Shown here: one piece after another, positions 25,711 to 34,229 of the stretch
Layout: every line of letters starts with the position of its first letter
Numbering within the stretch: the first letter of the stretch is position 1
From: Flavobacteriales bacterium
GTDB lineage: Bacteria > Bacteroidota > Bacteroidia > Flavobacteriales > Flavobacteriaceae
Direction: 5' to 3'
Length of the DNA: 64,000 bases
Assembly: GCA_027067965.1 (NCBI GenBank)
Contig: JAMOUV010000010.1
Span: forward strand, 124,001-188,000
Program-made: the position numbers and the translations under genes
The notes under the pieces: model-generated
Told to the model about the DNA's origin: nothing
The model's input: the letters and a program-made list of their open reading frames with translations, nothing else
Database searches by the model: none

Positions 25711-26238
25711 ATGAAGAAATTAGCAATGTTATTCTTAGCTGCATTTTTGATGATCAACTTGTCATCATGTGGCGGAAAGGAGCACAACAAAGCTCAAGAA
25801 GCAACTCAAACGGTTAAAGAAAAAGCCGAAGAAATGAAAGAAGGCGTTAAAGAAGCAGCTTCCGATGTGAAAGATGCTGCCAAAGATGCCGCCGAAAGCG
25901 TTAAAGAAACAGCCAAAGATGCTGCCGAAGGCGTTAAAGAAGCAGCTTCCGATGTGAAAGAAGCAGTAACCGGTAAAGACGGTTCCGCCTTATTCGCTGA
26001 CAACGGATGTACGGCATGCCACAAAGAAGCACAAAAATCAATCGGACCTGCATTAAAAGATATTGCGGCCGGATATGCCGGAAAAGAAGATCAATTAATG
26101 AAATTCTTAAAAGGCGAATCCGAAGCCATCATCGATCCTCCTCAATTTGCCGTTATGCAACCTAACCTGGAGATCACCAAAAAAATGGCTGACGGCGATG
26201 TAAAAGCCATTGCCGATTATATCATGTCATTCAAATAA
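25711..26238 (+). CDS. Lipoprotein cytochrome c with LEA/apolipoprotein-like repeat linker
   Basis: The 175-residue protein has a lipobox LSSC (Cys20), then about 55 residues of repeated amphipathic helix (EGVKEAASDVKDAAKDAAE type). A class I cytochrome c domain follows, with CTACH (100-104) for haem and VMQPNLE (Met149) as the likely axial ligand. The helix resembles LEA or YtxH-like segments and probably tethers the haem domain away from the membrane. A 35-bp DNA repeat (25840-25874 and 25927-25961) shows that the linker grew by duplication. It is the last of three redox genes. Confidence 0.87.
   Translation: MKKLAMLFLAAFLMINLSSCGGKEHNKAQEATQTVKEKAEEMKEGVKEAASDVKDAAKDAAESVKETAKDAAEGVKEAASDVKEAVTGKDGSALFADNGCTACHKEAQKSIGPALKDIAAGYAGKEDQLMKFLKGESEAIIDPPQFAVMQPNLEITKKMADGDVKAIADYIMSFK
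25840..25961 (+). repeat. 35-bp exact direct repeat in the cytochrome linker
   Basis: The two copies (25840-25874 and 25927-25961) are identical and offset by 87 bp, exactly 29 codons, so the frame is kept and the helix phase nearly so. Confidence 0.9.
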
Positions 26239-26259
26239 TTCACAAATTATAGTTGCAAG

Positions 26260-26293
26260 AAAAAAGCAATCGGGTTTATCGATTGCTTTTTTT
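26260..26293 (+). terminator. Intrinsic terminator after the cytochrome gene
   Basis: A perfect 13-bp stem (AAAAAAGCAATCG with its complement at 26280-26292) has a 7-nt loop. Its T-run ends on the first base of the next -7 box. Confidence 0.9.
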
Positions 26294-26300
26294 ATATTTG
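26293..26300 (+). promoter_or_regulatory. -7 promoter box of the DUF3078 gene
   Basis: TATATTTG fits the consensus. It abuts an ATG at 26302, so that ATG cannot be in the transcript; the ATG at 26326 is preferred. Confidence 0.55.
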
Positions 26301-26325
26301 CATGCCAAAATTAAACTTAAAAAAT

Positions 26326-27186
26326 ATGAAAACAATGAAAAAAACAGTATTAAGCTTATTTATTTTATTTTTCGGTTTCACTTCTATTTTTGCACAAGAA
26401 ACCGCTAAAGAAGAAACCGGCCCTTGGAAAAAAGGAGGGCATTTCGGTTTTGTTTTTGCTCAATCGGCATTTAAAAATTGGATGCAAGGAGGAGAAAACG
26501 CCATGGGCGGTAATCTAAAAGTAAATTATGATGCGATTTACAAAAAAGACAAAACCGATTGGACTACCAAGTTTATTGTAAACTACGGAGTTTCGCAAGT
26601 GGGCGATATAAGCAAAAAAACCGACGACTTGTTCGAAGTGAATTCCATTTACGGGCGTAATATTAAAAACAATTGGAACTTTACCGTATTCGGGAATTTC
26701 AAAACTCAGTTTTCGCCGGGATATGATTATTCCACTTCGCCCTATACCAAAATTTCAAATGCCTTTGCGCCGGCATTTCTATCGTTTGGTCCCGGCATTT
26801 CTTATAAACCCGGCGATAACTTTTATATTAATTTCGCACCGGTTACTTCACGCTTTATCTTTGTTACCGACCCGGCTTTAAATGCCATTGGCGCATTCGG
26901 AGTGGATCCCGGTAAAAGTAGCCGTTATGAATTCGGCGCCAATTATCAAATGTTTTTCAAAACAAATTTGATGAAAAACGTGAGCATCGAAAATACATTG
27001 AATTTATTTAGTAATTATTTGGACCAACCACAAAATATAGATGTGGACAACATGTTTACCTTGCGAATGAAAGTAAATAAATTTCTTTCGGCCGCCCTTA
27101 ATCTACGATCCATTTACGACGATAATACAGCCAAACGCTTACAACTTTCCGAAGTATTCGGAGTGGAATTCGGTTTTGATTTTTAG
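26326..27186 (+). CDS. DUF3078-family outer-membrane protein
   Basis: The 286-residue protein has a signal peptide ending SIFAQ and the DUF3078 pattern: WKKGGHFGFVFAQSAFKNWMQGGENAMGGNLKVNYDAIYKK, then repeated beta hairpins, and a terminal FGVEFGFDF aromatic strand. Members are outer-membrane barrels of Bacteroidota with no assigned function. Starts at 26302 and 26335 are also in frame; the promoter argues against 26302. The stop overlaps the opposing porT gene by 4 bp. Confidence 0.85.
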   Translation: MKTMKKTVLSLFILFFGFTSIFAQETAKEETGPWKKGGHFGFVFAQSAFKNWMQGGENAMGGNLKVNYDAIYKKDKTDWTTKFIVNYGVSQVGDISKKTDDLFEVNSIYGRNIKNNWNFTVFGNFKTQFSPGYDYSTSPYTKISNAFAPAFLSFGPGISYKPGDNFYINFAPVTSRFIFVTDPALNAIGAFGVDPGKSSRYEFGANYQMFFKTNLMKNVSIENTLNLFSNYLDQPQNIDVDNMFTLRMKVNKFLSAALNLRSIYDDNTAKRLQLSEVFGVEFGFDF

Positions 27187-27908
27187 AGAAAGGTTAACAT
27201 AAATCCGAAACGGATGTCCTGCATGGGAACATGCTTGCCATCCACTTTTACTTCCGGGCTGAACAAATCGTTCAGCCCGAAGTATATATAAGCATTTAAT
27301 TCCGCATAACCCGCATATAAATGAATACCATATTGATATTTGGACGGAATAGCATTCAAATTTCGAATTTTGATGGAAATATATTCGTTTTCAAAAGAAG
27401 AAAAAGCCGTCAGTACATAACCGAAGGTCATGCCTGCATACAATCGCCAAAATTTGAATTTATCCGAAGTACTTCCCCTAAACCTAAATTCGACCGGAAA
27501 AATAATTTGTTTAATCCCAAATGCATTAATCCGGTAAGTTTGCGGATCTAAAATTTCATATGTAATCTTGCCCGTATTTTGATCAACATCTATCTTCAAA
27601 TTCTGATAATAAATACTTCGTTCATAGCCGATTCCCACCCCAAAACCGATATTCCTGCGCAGATTGACGGGAATATCCCGAATGTACCCGAAAGAAAAAG
27701 AATGAGAAAAGCCCTGCTGAGCCACTTCGGGATACAAATTCTTTAAAGCGATATAAGTGAAATTAAAAAAAAGTTGATCCTCCAAATATTTTCGATCGGG
27801 ACGATTTAATTCACTTATCCGCAAAGAATCCGCTTCGGTATTTTGGGCAAATGTAGCAAGAGAGAACAAAAATGCGAGATATAAAAAGTAAGAAGATAAT
27901 TTCATCAC
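27183..27908 (-). CDS. porT: PorT-family type IX secretion protein
   Basis: PorT is an outer-membrane barrel required for type IX secretion. The 241-residue protein has a signal peptide ending ATFAQ and the family signature KYLEDQLFFNFTYIALKN, FSFGYIRDIPVNLRRNIGFGVGIGY, then FPVEFRFRGSTSDKFKFWRLYAG. Together these are a close match to flavobacterial PorT as I recall it. The T9SS cargo at 23519 fits. A second Met precedes the hydrophobic core, so MK starting 3 bp later is possible. It lies divergent to pyrH. Confidence 0.8.
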   Translation of the reverse strand: MMKLSSYFLYLAFLFSLATFAQNTEADSLRISELNRPDRKYLEDQLFFNFTYIALKNLYPEVAQQGFSHSFSFGYIRDIPVNLRRNIGFGVGIGYERSIYYQNLKIDVDQNTGKITYEILDPQTYRINAFGIKQIIFPVEFRFRGSTSDKFKFWRLYAGMTFGYVLTAFSSFENEYISIKIRNLNAIPSKYQYGIHLYAGYAELNAYIYFGLNDLFSPEVKVDGKHVPMQDIRFGFMLTFL

Positions 27909-27954
27909 GGAAAATTTTAGTAAATTTAAAAATTAAAATCGAACCCTGTCAAAG

Positions 27955-28665
27955 ATGGACCCCAAACGGAGAATTTTAATCAAATTAAGCGGCGAATACC
28001 TCGCCGGAAAAGAAAAAAGCGGCTTTCATATTCCTACCGTAAAAAAAATTACAAAGGAAATCGTGGATTTGGTCGAACAAGGAATCCAAATCGGTATCGT
28101 GATAGGAGGCGGTAATTTTTACAGAGGCATTAACGATTCCGGAAATCATATTAAACGGGTTTCTGGAGATTATATGGGAATGCTTGCTACTATAATAAAT
28201 GCAGTAGCGCTAAAAGATTTTTTCGAATCTTTCGGACAAAAAGCCACGGTAATGAGTGCGCTCAAAGTCGAAAAACTTTCACAAGCCGTATATCCCCATC
28301 ATGCCATTGAATTACTGAATAAGGGTCATGTGGTCATCTTTGCCGGCGGCACGGGAAATCCGTTTTTTACCACCGATACGGCCGGGGTATTGCGCGCCAT
28401 TGAAATCGAAGCCGATATGATGCTCAAAGCCACCCGGGTCGATGGGGTGTACTCCGACGATCCGGAAAAAAATCCTCAAGCCGTCAAATACGACAAACTC
28501 AGTTACCGCGAAGCTTTGGAAAAAGGACTTAAAATCATGGATAGCACGGCATTTGCACTGGCCAAAGAAAACCATCTGAAAATTATCGTATTCAATTTAA
28601 ACCATCCGGATGCACTTCAAAAAATCGTGCTCCATCATAGTAACATTGGAACAATTATTGAATAA
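27955..28665 (+). CDS. pyrH: UMP kinase
   Basis: PyrH makes UDP from UMP, feeding RNA, DNA and envelope precursors. The 236-residue amino-acid-kinase-fold protein has ILIKLSGEYLAG, IGIVIGGGNFYRG, IFAGGTGNPFFTTDTAG and DGVYSDDPEKNPQA. It opens the pyrH-frr-recA run; frr starts 18 bp after its stop. Confidence 0.97.
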   Translation: MDPKRRILIKLSGEYLAGKEKSGFHIPTVKKITKEIVDLVEQGIQIGIVIGGGNFYRGINDSGNHIKRVSGDYMGMLATIINAVALKDFFESFGQKATVMSALKVEKLSQAVYPHHAIELLNKGHVVIFAGGTGNPFFTTDTAGVLRAIEIEADMMLKATRVDGVYSDDPEKNPQAVKYDKLSYREALEKGLKIMDSTAFALAKENHLKIIVFNLNHPDALQKIVLHHSNIGTIIE

Positions 28666-28683
28666 CGAAAAAAAATTACAACT

Positions 28684-29250
28684 ATGAACGAAGAATTAGA
28701 ATTGATTTTCGAAGAAGCGAAAGATCATATGAAAAAAAGTTATGATTTTTTTGTCCACGAACTCGTGGGAATCCGCGCCGGGAAGGCCTCGCCATCCATG
28801 CTCGAAGGTGTGGAAGTGGACTATTACGGCACCATGACACCACTGAATCAAGTGGCCAATATCAACGTGCGTGATGCCCAAACCATGACCGTACAAGTAT
28901 GGGACAGAAATATGCTGCAGAGTGTGGAAAAGGCAATCCGTAATGCCAATTTGGGATTCAATCCCGTTAACAACGGCGAACTGTTGATTATCAACGTGCC
29001 TCCTCTCACCGAGGAACGCCGCAAACAATTGGCCAAAAAAGCACGCGAAGAAGCCGAAAAAGCACGAATCAATATTCGAAACATCCGTAAAGATGCCAAA
29101 AAACATATCGAACGGCTCGAAAAAGATAAAGCCATCTCCGAAGATATGAGTAAAAATGCATTGGATGACTTGCAAGAACTCACCGATCGATATATTAAAA
29201 AAATCGATGAAAAATTAGCCCAAAAAGAAAAAGATATTTTAACCGTCTAA
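28684..29250 (+). CDS. frr: Ribosome recycling factor
   Basis: Frr splits post-termination ribosomes together with EF-G. The 188-residue protein has the family pattern: [43 protein letters not shown], and [30 protein letters not shown]. pyrH-frr pairing is widely conserved. recA begins 10 bp downstream. Confidence 0.97.
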   Translation: MNEELELIFEEAKDHMKKSYDFFVHELVGIRAGKASPSMLEGVEVDYYGTMTPLNQVANINVRDAQTMTVQVWDRNMLQSVEKAIRNANLGFNPVNNGELLIINVPPLTEERRKQLAKKAREEAEKARINIRNIRKDAKKHIERLEKDKAISEDMSKNALDDLQELTDRYIKKIDEKLAQKEKDILTV

Positions 29251-29260
29251 AAGAAATTAC

Positions 29261-30295
29261 ATGGCAATGAAGAAAGAAAAAGATATAAACAAAGAAAGAG
29301 AAGCCAAACTGAAAGCGCTTCAATTAACCCTTGAAAAACTGGAAAAAACTTACGGAAAGGGGACCGTGATGAAATTGGGCGACGATGCCGTAGAAGAAAT
29401 GGATGTCATCCCGAGCGGATCCATCGGATTGGATTTGGCCTTGGGAGTGGGCGGATACCCCCGCGGCAGGGTAATAGAAATTTACGGTCCGGAGTCATCG
29501 GGAAAAACCACATTGGCCCTCCATGCCATAGCCGAGGCGCAAAAAGAAGGCGGAATCGCCGCCTTTGTCGATGCCGAACACGCTTTCGACCGGTTTTATG
29601 CCCAAAACCTCGGTGTGGATTTGGAAAATTTAATCATTTCACAACCCGATTACGGCGAACAGGCATTGGAAATTGTCGATAACTTGATTCGATCGGGAGC
29701 GATAGATATCGTGGTAATCGATTCTGTAGCGGCATTGACACCAAAAAGTGAGATCGAAGGCGAAATGGGCGACAGCAAAATGGGACTTCAAGCTCGGCTC
29801 ATGTCGCAAGCCCTCCGAAAACTTACCGCCAATATTGCACGTACCAATTCAACCGTTATTTTTATTAACCAATTAAGAGAAAAAATAGGGGTGATGTTCG
29901 GAAATCCGGAAACGACAACGGGCGGAAATGCGCTAAAATTCTACGCATCGCAACGTTTGGATGTCCGTCGAATCGGTACGATAAAAGATAGTAAAGGTGA
30001 AATTCTCGGCAACCGAACCCGCGTGAAAGTGGTCAAAAATAAAGTAGCACCTCCATTCAAAACGGCAGAATTCGACATCATGTACGGTAAAGGCATTTCT
30101 CGGGCAGGCGAAGTGCTGGATTGGGGCGTGGAATTAGGCATCATCAAAAAAAGCGGCGCATGGTTCAGTTACGAAGGTTCCAAATTGGGTCAAGGCCGTG
30201 ATAATGTGAAAAAAATTATCGAAGATAATCCGGAATTGATGGAGGAACTCGAAGCCAAGATTTATGAGGCGTTGAAGAAGGAAAAAGAGGAGTAA
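29261..30295 (+). CDS. recA: Recombinase RecA
   Basis: RecA forms filaments on single-stranded DNA for homologous recombination and triggers the SOS response. The 344-residue protein has Walker [56 protein letters not shown] and the C-terminal acidic end. A second ATG lies 6 bp inside. Its linkage to pyrH-frr is less usual than to recX. A gene-free repeat region follows. Confidence 0.97.
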   Translation: MAMKKEKDINKEREAKLKALQLTLEKLEKTYGKGTVMKLGDDAVEEMDVIPSGSIGLDLALGVGGYPRGRVIEIYGPESSGKTTLALHAIAEAQKEGGIAAFVDAEHAFDRFYAQNLGVDLENLIISQPDYGEQALEIVDNLIRSGAIDIVVIDSVAALTPKSEIEGEMGDSKMGLQARLMSQALRKLTANIARTNSTVIFINQLREKIGVMFGNPETTTGGNALKFYASQRLDVRRIGTIKDSKGEILGNRTRVKVVKNKVAPPFKTAEFDIMYGKGISRAGEVLDWGVELGIIKKSGAWFSYEGSKLGQGRDNVKKIIEDNPELMEELEAKIYEALKKEKEE

Positions 30296-30332
30296 AATCA
30301 ATCTATCATTTGCCGGCATCCTATTTCATTCT

Positions 30333-30527
30333 AGGTTCCCGCGCGAATTCCTTACCATATGGGTTTGCGCTGTTTTTGCATGGGTCAATTTCCTTGAAGT
30401 TAAAGCGGCACTTCGGCTGAGCGCAGTAACCGCTTTAACTTGCCAGTGTTCCCGCGCGAAATAATTCGCGTGGAATATTTCCAAATTTACAAACCCATTT
30501 CCCTATAATAATTATTGTAGGCCATCG
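30333..30527 (+). repeat. 195-bp direct repeat, copy A
   Basis: This unit recurs at 30916-31110 with no indel and a scatter of substitutions, mostly in the first 45 bp. Internally GTTAAAGCGG pairs with CCGCTTTAAC, CGCGAA pairs with TTCGCG across ATAA, and GGGTTTG near the left end pairs with CAAACCC near the right, so the whole unit can fold. It has no credible reading frame. Confidence 0.9.
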
Positions 30528-30915
30528 GGCTTATCAAACCCGAAGGGTGAGTCGCATCGACCCTCGATCGAAGACTCTTACAGAGAATGACAAAAAGATT
30601 TCTGAGCATCTGTCATTCTGAGGAGCAAAGCGACGTAAGAATCTTATACTTAGGATTGGAGATAATTCTTTTTCCAAAAAAAGTTAAAGTCAAGGTGAAG
30701 GTTAAAGTTAAAAATTGAGATCCCTCCCGCCTGAGGCGGACACGGCGTCGCTCCCTCGATAGTCATCGGGGTCGCTCTGCTCGTCCATAGGTCACGGTCA
30801 CAGACTCAGTGAGACTCTCAAATGAGTCGGCGACCTTTGGAGATCCTCCATAGGAGTCGTATCGACCTTTGGGAAAATGACACTTTTCTTTCTTAGTTTT
30901 AGGTTTTTTACTTCA
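30528..30915. other. Gene-free spacer between the two 195-bp repeats
   Basis: This stretch holds the hairpin element at 30571-30645, a GTTAAAG-type short-repeat run at 30680-30715, and a small palindrome CCGCCTGAGGCGG near 30727-30739. GC-rich degenerate patches with GGTCG/CGACC words follow at 30740-30880. Open frames here lack gene-like composition. No gene is called. Confidence 0.7.
30571..30645 (+). repeat. Imperfect inverted repeat / long hairpin between the 195-bp copies
   Basis: AGAATGACA (30584-30592) pairs exactly with TGTCATTCT (30611-30619), and AAGACTCTTAC (30571-30581) pairs with GTAAGAATCTT (30635-30645) with one mismatch. The right half contains GTCATTCTGAGGAGCAAAGC, similar to interspersed repeats I have seen in Bacteroidota genomes. 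Confidence 0.7.
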
Positions 30916-31110
30916 AGGTTCCCGCACAAATTCTTTGCCCTGTGGGTTTGCGCTGTTTTTGCATGGGTCAATTTCCTTGAAGTTAAAGCGGCACTTCGGC
31001 TGAGCGCAGTAACCGCTTTAACTTGCCAGTGTTCCCGCGCGAAATAATTCGCGTGGAATATTTCCAAATTCACAAACCCATTCCCCTATAATAATTATTG
31101 TAGGCCATCG
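30916..31110 (+). repeat. 195-bp direct repeat, copy B
   Basis: Second copy of the unit at 30333-30527, offset 583 bp, with the same internal inverted repeats. It ends 76 bp before the gdhA stop codon, so it lies in the 3' region shared by recA and gdhA. Confidence 0.9.
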
Positions 31111-31186
31111 ATCAATATCCGAAGCAAAAAACACAAAAGCGCTCCTCTTTCCGGAACGCTTTTTATGACGGAAATATTTTCCCGGA

Positions 31187-32539
31187 TCAAACCACGCCTT
31201 GTTCCAGCATGGCATCGGCTACCTTGATAAATCCGGCAATATTGGCACCTTTTTTATAATCGATATAACCGTCATCCAAACGGCCGTATTTCAATGTATT
31301 TTCATGAATGTTGTGCATGATGCGCTTGAGATAATTATCCACTTCTTCGGCCGTCCATTGCAAATGCATCGCGTTCTGCGTCATTTCCAATCCCGATACG
31401 GCCACACCGCCGGCATTTGCCGCTTTGCCGGGTACATATAAGAGTTTATTCGACTGAATGACTTCAATGGCCTTCGCCGTTAAGGGCATATTAGCGGCTT
31501 CCACTACCCCGGTCACGCCATTGGCAACCACCTGTTTGGCATCCTCTTCATCAAATTCATTTTGAATGGCACAAGGAATCGCCAAATCCACTTTTCGCTC
31601 CCAGGGTTTTTTGCCGGGGAAAAATTCCACGCCGTAACGCTCCGCATAGGGCTCGATAATATCCTGATTGGAAGCACGTAATCGAAGCATATAATCCACT
31701 TTTTCGCCTTTTACTCCGTCCGGGTCATAAATATAACCGTCCGGACCGGAAAGCGTTACCACTTTGCCTCCCAAATCATTTACTTTTTTGACAACGCCCC
31801 AACTCACATTTCCGAAACCGCTAATGGCAATTTCCATTCCTTTAATGGTTTTTCCAATGTTATTCAACGCCGCCTGGGCAAAATATACCACACCATAGCC
31901 GGTGGCTTCGGGACGAATGAGCGAACCGCCCCAGGCCAAACCTTTACCGGTTAATACACCTGTAAATTCGTTTTTCAATTTCTTATACATACCGAACAGA
32001 TAGCCCAATTCGCGGCCGCCTACACCGATATCTCCCGCCGGCACGTCCGTATTAGGACCGATATGTCTGAATAACTCTTGCATAAATGCTTGAGAAAATC
32101 GCATAATTTCGGCTTCGGATTTTCCGCGCACACTGAAATCCGAACCTCCTTTACCACCGCCCATGGGCAAAGAAGTCAAAGAATTTTTGAAAGTTTGTTC
32201 GAAGCCCAAAAATTTCAAAACACTTAAATTAACCGTCGAATGAAAACGTAACCCCCCTTTATAAGGGCCAATCGCCGAGTTAAATTCCACCCGGTAACCG
32301 CGATTTACTTGGATTCGTCCCTGATCATCCACCCATGGCACCCGGAACATAATGACCCGTTCGGGCTCCACCATACGTTCCAAAATTTTCTTGCCTTTAT
32401 ATTTGGGCGTTTCTTCGATAAACGGAATAATAGTTTCCGCCACTTCTTCTACCGCCGATAAAAATTCGGTTTCGTGAGGATTTCTCGCACTCACATACGC
32501 CATAAAATCCGCAATCTCCGATTGATATTTGTTGTTCAT
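31187..32539 (-). CDS. gdhA: NADP-type glutamate dehydrogenase
   Basis: GdhA assimilates ammonium by reductive amination of 2-oxoglutarate. The 450-residue protein matches the hexameric small bacterial class: YRVEFNSAIGPYKGGLRFH, PMGGGKGGSDFSVRGKSE, GGRELGYLFG, and the Rossmann segment ISGFGNVSWG. NADP preference is assigned from overall similarity to E. coli-type GdhA, not from a single residue. It is divergent from hemW; its 3' side faces the repeat region. Confidence 0.95.
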   Translation of the reverse strand: MNNKYQSEIADFMAYVSARNPHETEFLSAVEEVAETIIPFIEETPKYKGKKILERMVEPERVIMFRVPWVDDQGRIQVNRGYRVEFNSAIGPYKGGLRFHSTVNLSVLKFLGFEQTFKNSLTSLPMGGGKGGSDFSVRGKSEAEIMRFSQAFMQELFRHIGPNTDVPAGDIGVGGRELGYLFGMYKKLKNEFTGVLTGKGLAWGGSLIRPEATGYGVVYFAQAALNNIGKTIKGMEIAISGFGNVSWGVVKKVNDLGGKVVTLSGPDGYIYDPDGVKGEKVDYMLRLRASNQDIIEPYAERYGVEFFPGKKPWERKVDLAIPCAIQNEFDEEDAKQVVANGVTGVVEAANMPLTAKAIEVIQSNKLLYVPGKAANAGGVAVSGLEMTQNAMHLQWTAEEVDNYLKRIMHNIHENTLKYGRLDDGYIDYKKGANIAGFIKVADAMLEQGVV

Positions 32540-32648
32540 TTTTATTTATTCAAAATTTTGCGCTAATTTAATCGAAATATGCTTACGCCATACACATTAT
32601 GTTCGATTTATTCGAAATTTTGTTTTAATTTTCCTTTTTATATACCAT

Positions 32649-33776
32649 ATGTCAGGAATTTATATACATATTCCTTTTTGTAGAAAAAATTGTTCGTACT
32701 GCGATTTTTATTTTTCTTTGAATAAAAAACACGAACCGGATTTTTTTAATGCCTTGCGTACGGAATTGGCGCTTAGAAAAAATGAATTGCAAAACGAATT
32801 AATCGAAACTATCTACTTGGGCGGCGGAACACCATCGTATGCTTCGCTCGAACAATTGGAAAGGGTTTTTTATTGGATTTATACTTCGCTTCCCGTGGCA
32901 CCCCATGCGGAAATCACACTGGAAGCCAATCCGGAAGATTTAAATCCGGCCGTTCTTGAAAAATGGAAATCGTTGGGAATTAACAGATTAAGTATTGGCG
33001 TACAATCATTTGAAGATAAATATTTACAATTATTGAACCGTTCCCATACCTCAAAAAAAGTGTTCGAAGGATTGTCCTACGCCCGGCGAGCGGGTTTCGA
33101 AAACATAAGCATCGACTTGATTTACGGCATACCGGGTATGGATTTAACCGAATGGGAAAAACAAATCGATTATTTTTTGGATTTATCCATTCCGCATCTG
33201 TCCGGCTATGCGCTTACGGTAGAAAAAGGCACCCTCTTGCATCATCAAGTAAAAAAAGGAATTATTCGCATGCCCGAAGACGAAATCTTCGAAGAAATGT
33301 TTTTCCTGTTAATCGATAAACTGGAAAAGGCGGGTTACAGCCATTACGAAATATCCAATTGGGCCAAACCGGGTATGGAAAGCAAGCATAACCGTTCGTA
33401 CTGGTTAGGAAAAAAATATGCCGGCTTCGGCCCTTCGGCACATTCTTATGACGGCCTGACGATTAGAAAATGGAACAAGCCCAATCTTCATCAATATATT
33501 AAAAATATTACCGAAGGAAACCCATGGTACGAAACCGAAAAATTATCCGAAAAAGACCGGTTTAACGAATTGATTATGACTCGTCTAAGAACAGACGTAG
33601 GTGTTGATAATAAACATATTAAGTTAAAATTTCCGGCCTATTACGATTTTTTTAAACAAACGGCCACAAAATTACTTCACGAAAATAAGTTAATATATGA
33701 AAATGATTTTTGGCGTATTCCCCGACATGCCAAATTCATAACCGACGGAATTATCGAAGAATTTTTTGTAGTCTAA
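32649..33776 (+). CDS. hemW: Radical SAM haem chaperone HemW
   Basis: HemW inserts haem into respiratory enzymes; it is related to but distinct from coproporphyrinogen oxidase HemN. The 375-residue protein begins MSGIYIHIPFCRKNCSYC, the CX3CX2C cluster, followed by YLGGGTPS, SIGVQSF, SIDLIYGIPGM and HYEISNWAKPGMESKHN. The frame extends upstream to 32529, but the conserved N-terminus fixes the ATG at 32649. It may support maturation of the cytochrome at 25711 or of other respiratory enzymes. Confidence 0.93.
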   Translation: MSGIYIHIPFCRKNCSYCDFYFSLNKKHEPDFFNALRTELALRKNELQNELIETIYLGGGTPSYASLEQLERVFYWIYTSLPVAPHAEITLEANPEDLNPAVLEKWKSLGINRLSIGVQSFEDKYLQLLNRSHTSKKVFEGLSYARRAGFENISIDLIYGIPGMDLTEWEKQIDYFLDLSIPHLSGYALTVEKGTLLHHQVKKGIIRMPEDEIFEEMFFLLIDKLEKAGYSHYEISNWAKPGMESKHNRSYWLGKKYAGFGPSAHSYDGLTIRKWNKPNLHQYIKNITEGNPWYETEKLSEKDRFNELIMTRLRTDVGVDNKHIKLKFPAYYDFFKQTATKLLHENKLIYENDFWRIPRHAKFITDGIIEEFFVV

Positions 33777-33862
33777 TCCGGAAAAAATTATTTCCAAATT
33801 ATCAAGTATATTTACAGACCTTCATAGACCTGCATAACCTTAAATGCTCAAAAACAAGCCAT

Positions 33863-34225
33863 TTATTTATTAGATTCCTGCTGACCGTTTGTTTCCTGAA
33901 CGGGAATGGCGGAATTATTATTTTGAGGTGCAGGAGGTGCGGGCGTTTCAATGGCTTCGGGGACCGCAATATCTTCTTTTTGTTCGGTAGATTTAAACAC
34001 AATGGTATTTGAAAGCAAGATTAATCCAATCATCAATCCGAATAAGGTCCAGGTCGCTTTTTCAAGAAAATCCGTGGTTTGTTTTACCCCACCGATCATA
34101 GCTCCGCTTCCACCGCCGAATGTGGAATCCAAACCGCCTCCTTTCGGGTTTTGGACCATAATAACTACAATTAATAAAAATGCTACGAGAACTATCAACA
34201 AAAGAAAGACAATAAACAAGTTCAT
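33863..34225 (-). CDS. secG: Preprotein translocase subunit SecG
   Basis: SecG is the small accessory subunit of the SecYEG channel. The 120-residue protein has a first helix (about 3-25), the family motif VQNPKGGGLDSTFGGG, and a second helix near 58-76. A Gln/Pro/Asn-rich tail of about 40 residues follows, as is common in Bacteroidota. It is the last gene of the miaB operon, 4 bp after the TPR-like gene. Confidence 0.95.
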   Translation of the reverse strand: MNLFIVFLLLIVLVAFLLIVVIMVQNPKGGGLDSTFGGGSGAMIGGVKQTTDFLEKATWTLFGLMIGLILLSNTIVFKSTEQKEDIAVPEAIETPAPPAPQNNNSAIPVQETNGQQESNK

Positions 34226-34229
34226 AACG

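Noticed and set aside
30798-31215. Two leftward open frames in the post-recA interval
   Set aside because: They run across the 195-bp repeat copy and gdhA end, have no family signature, and their composition follows the repeat.
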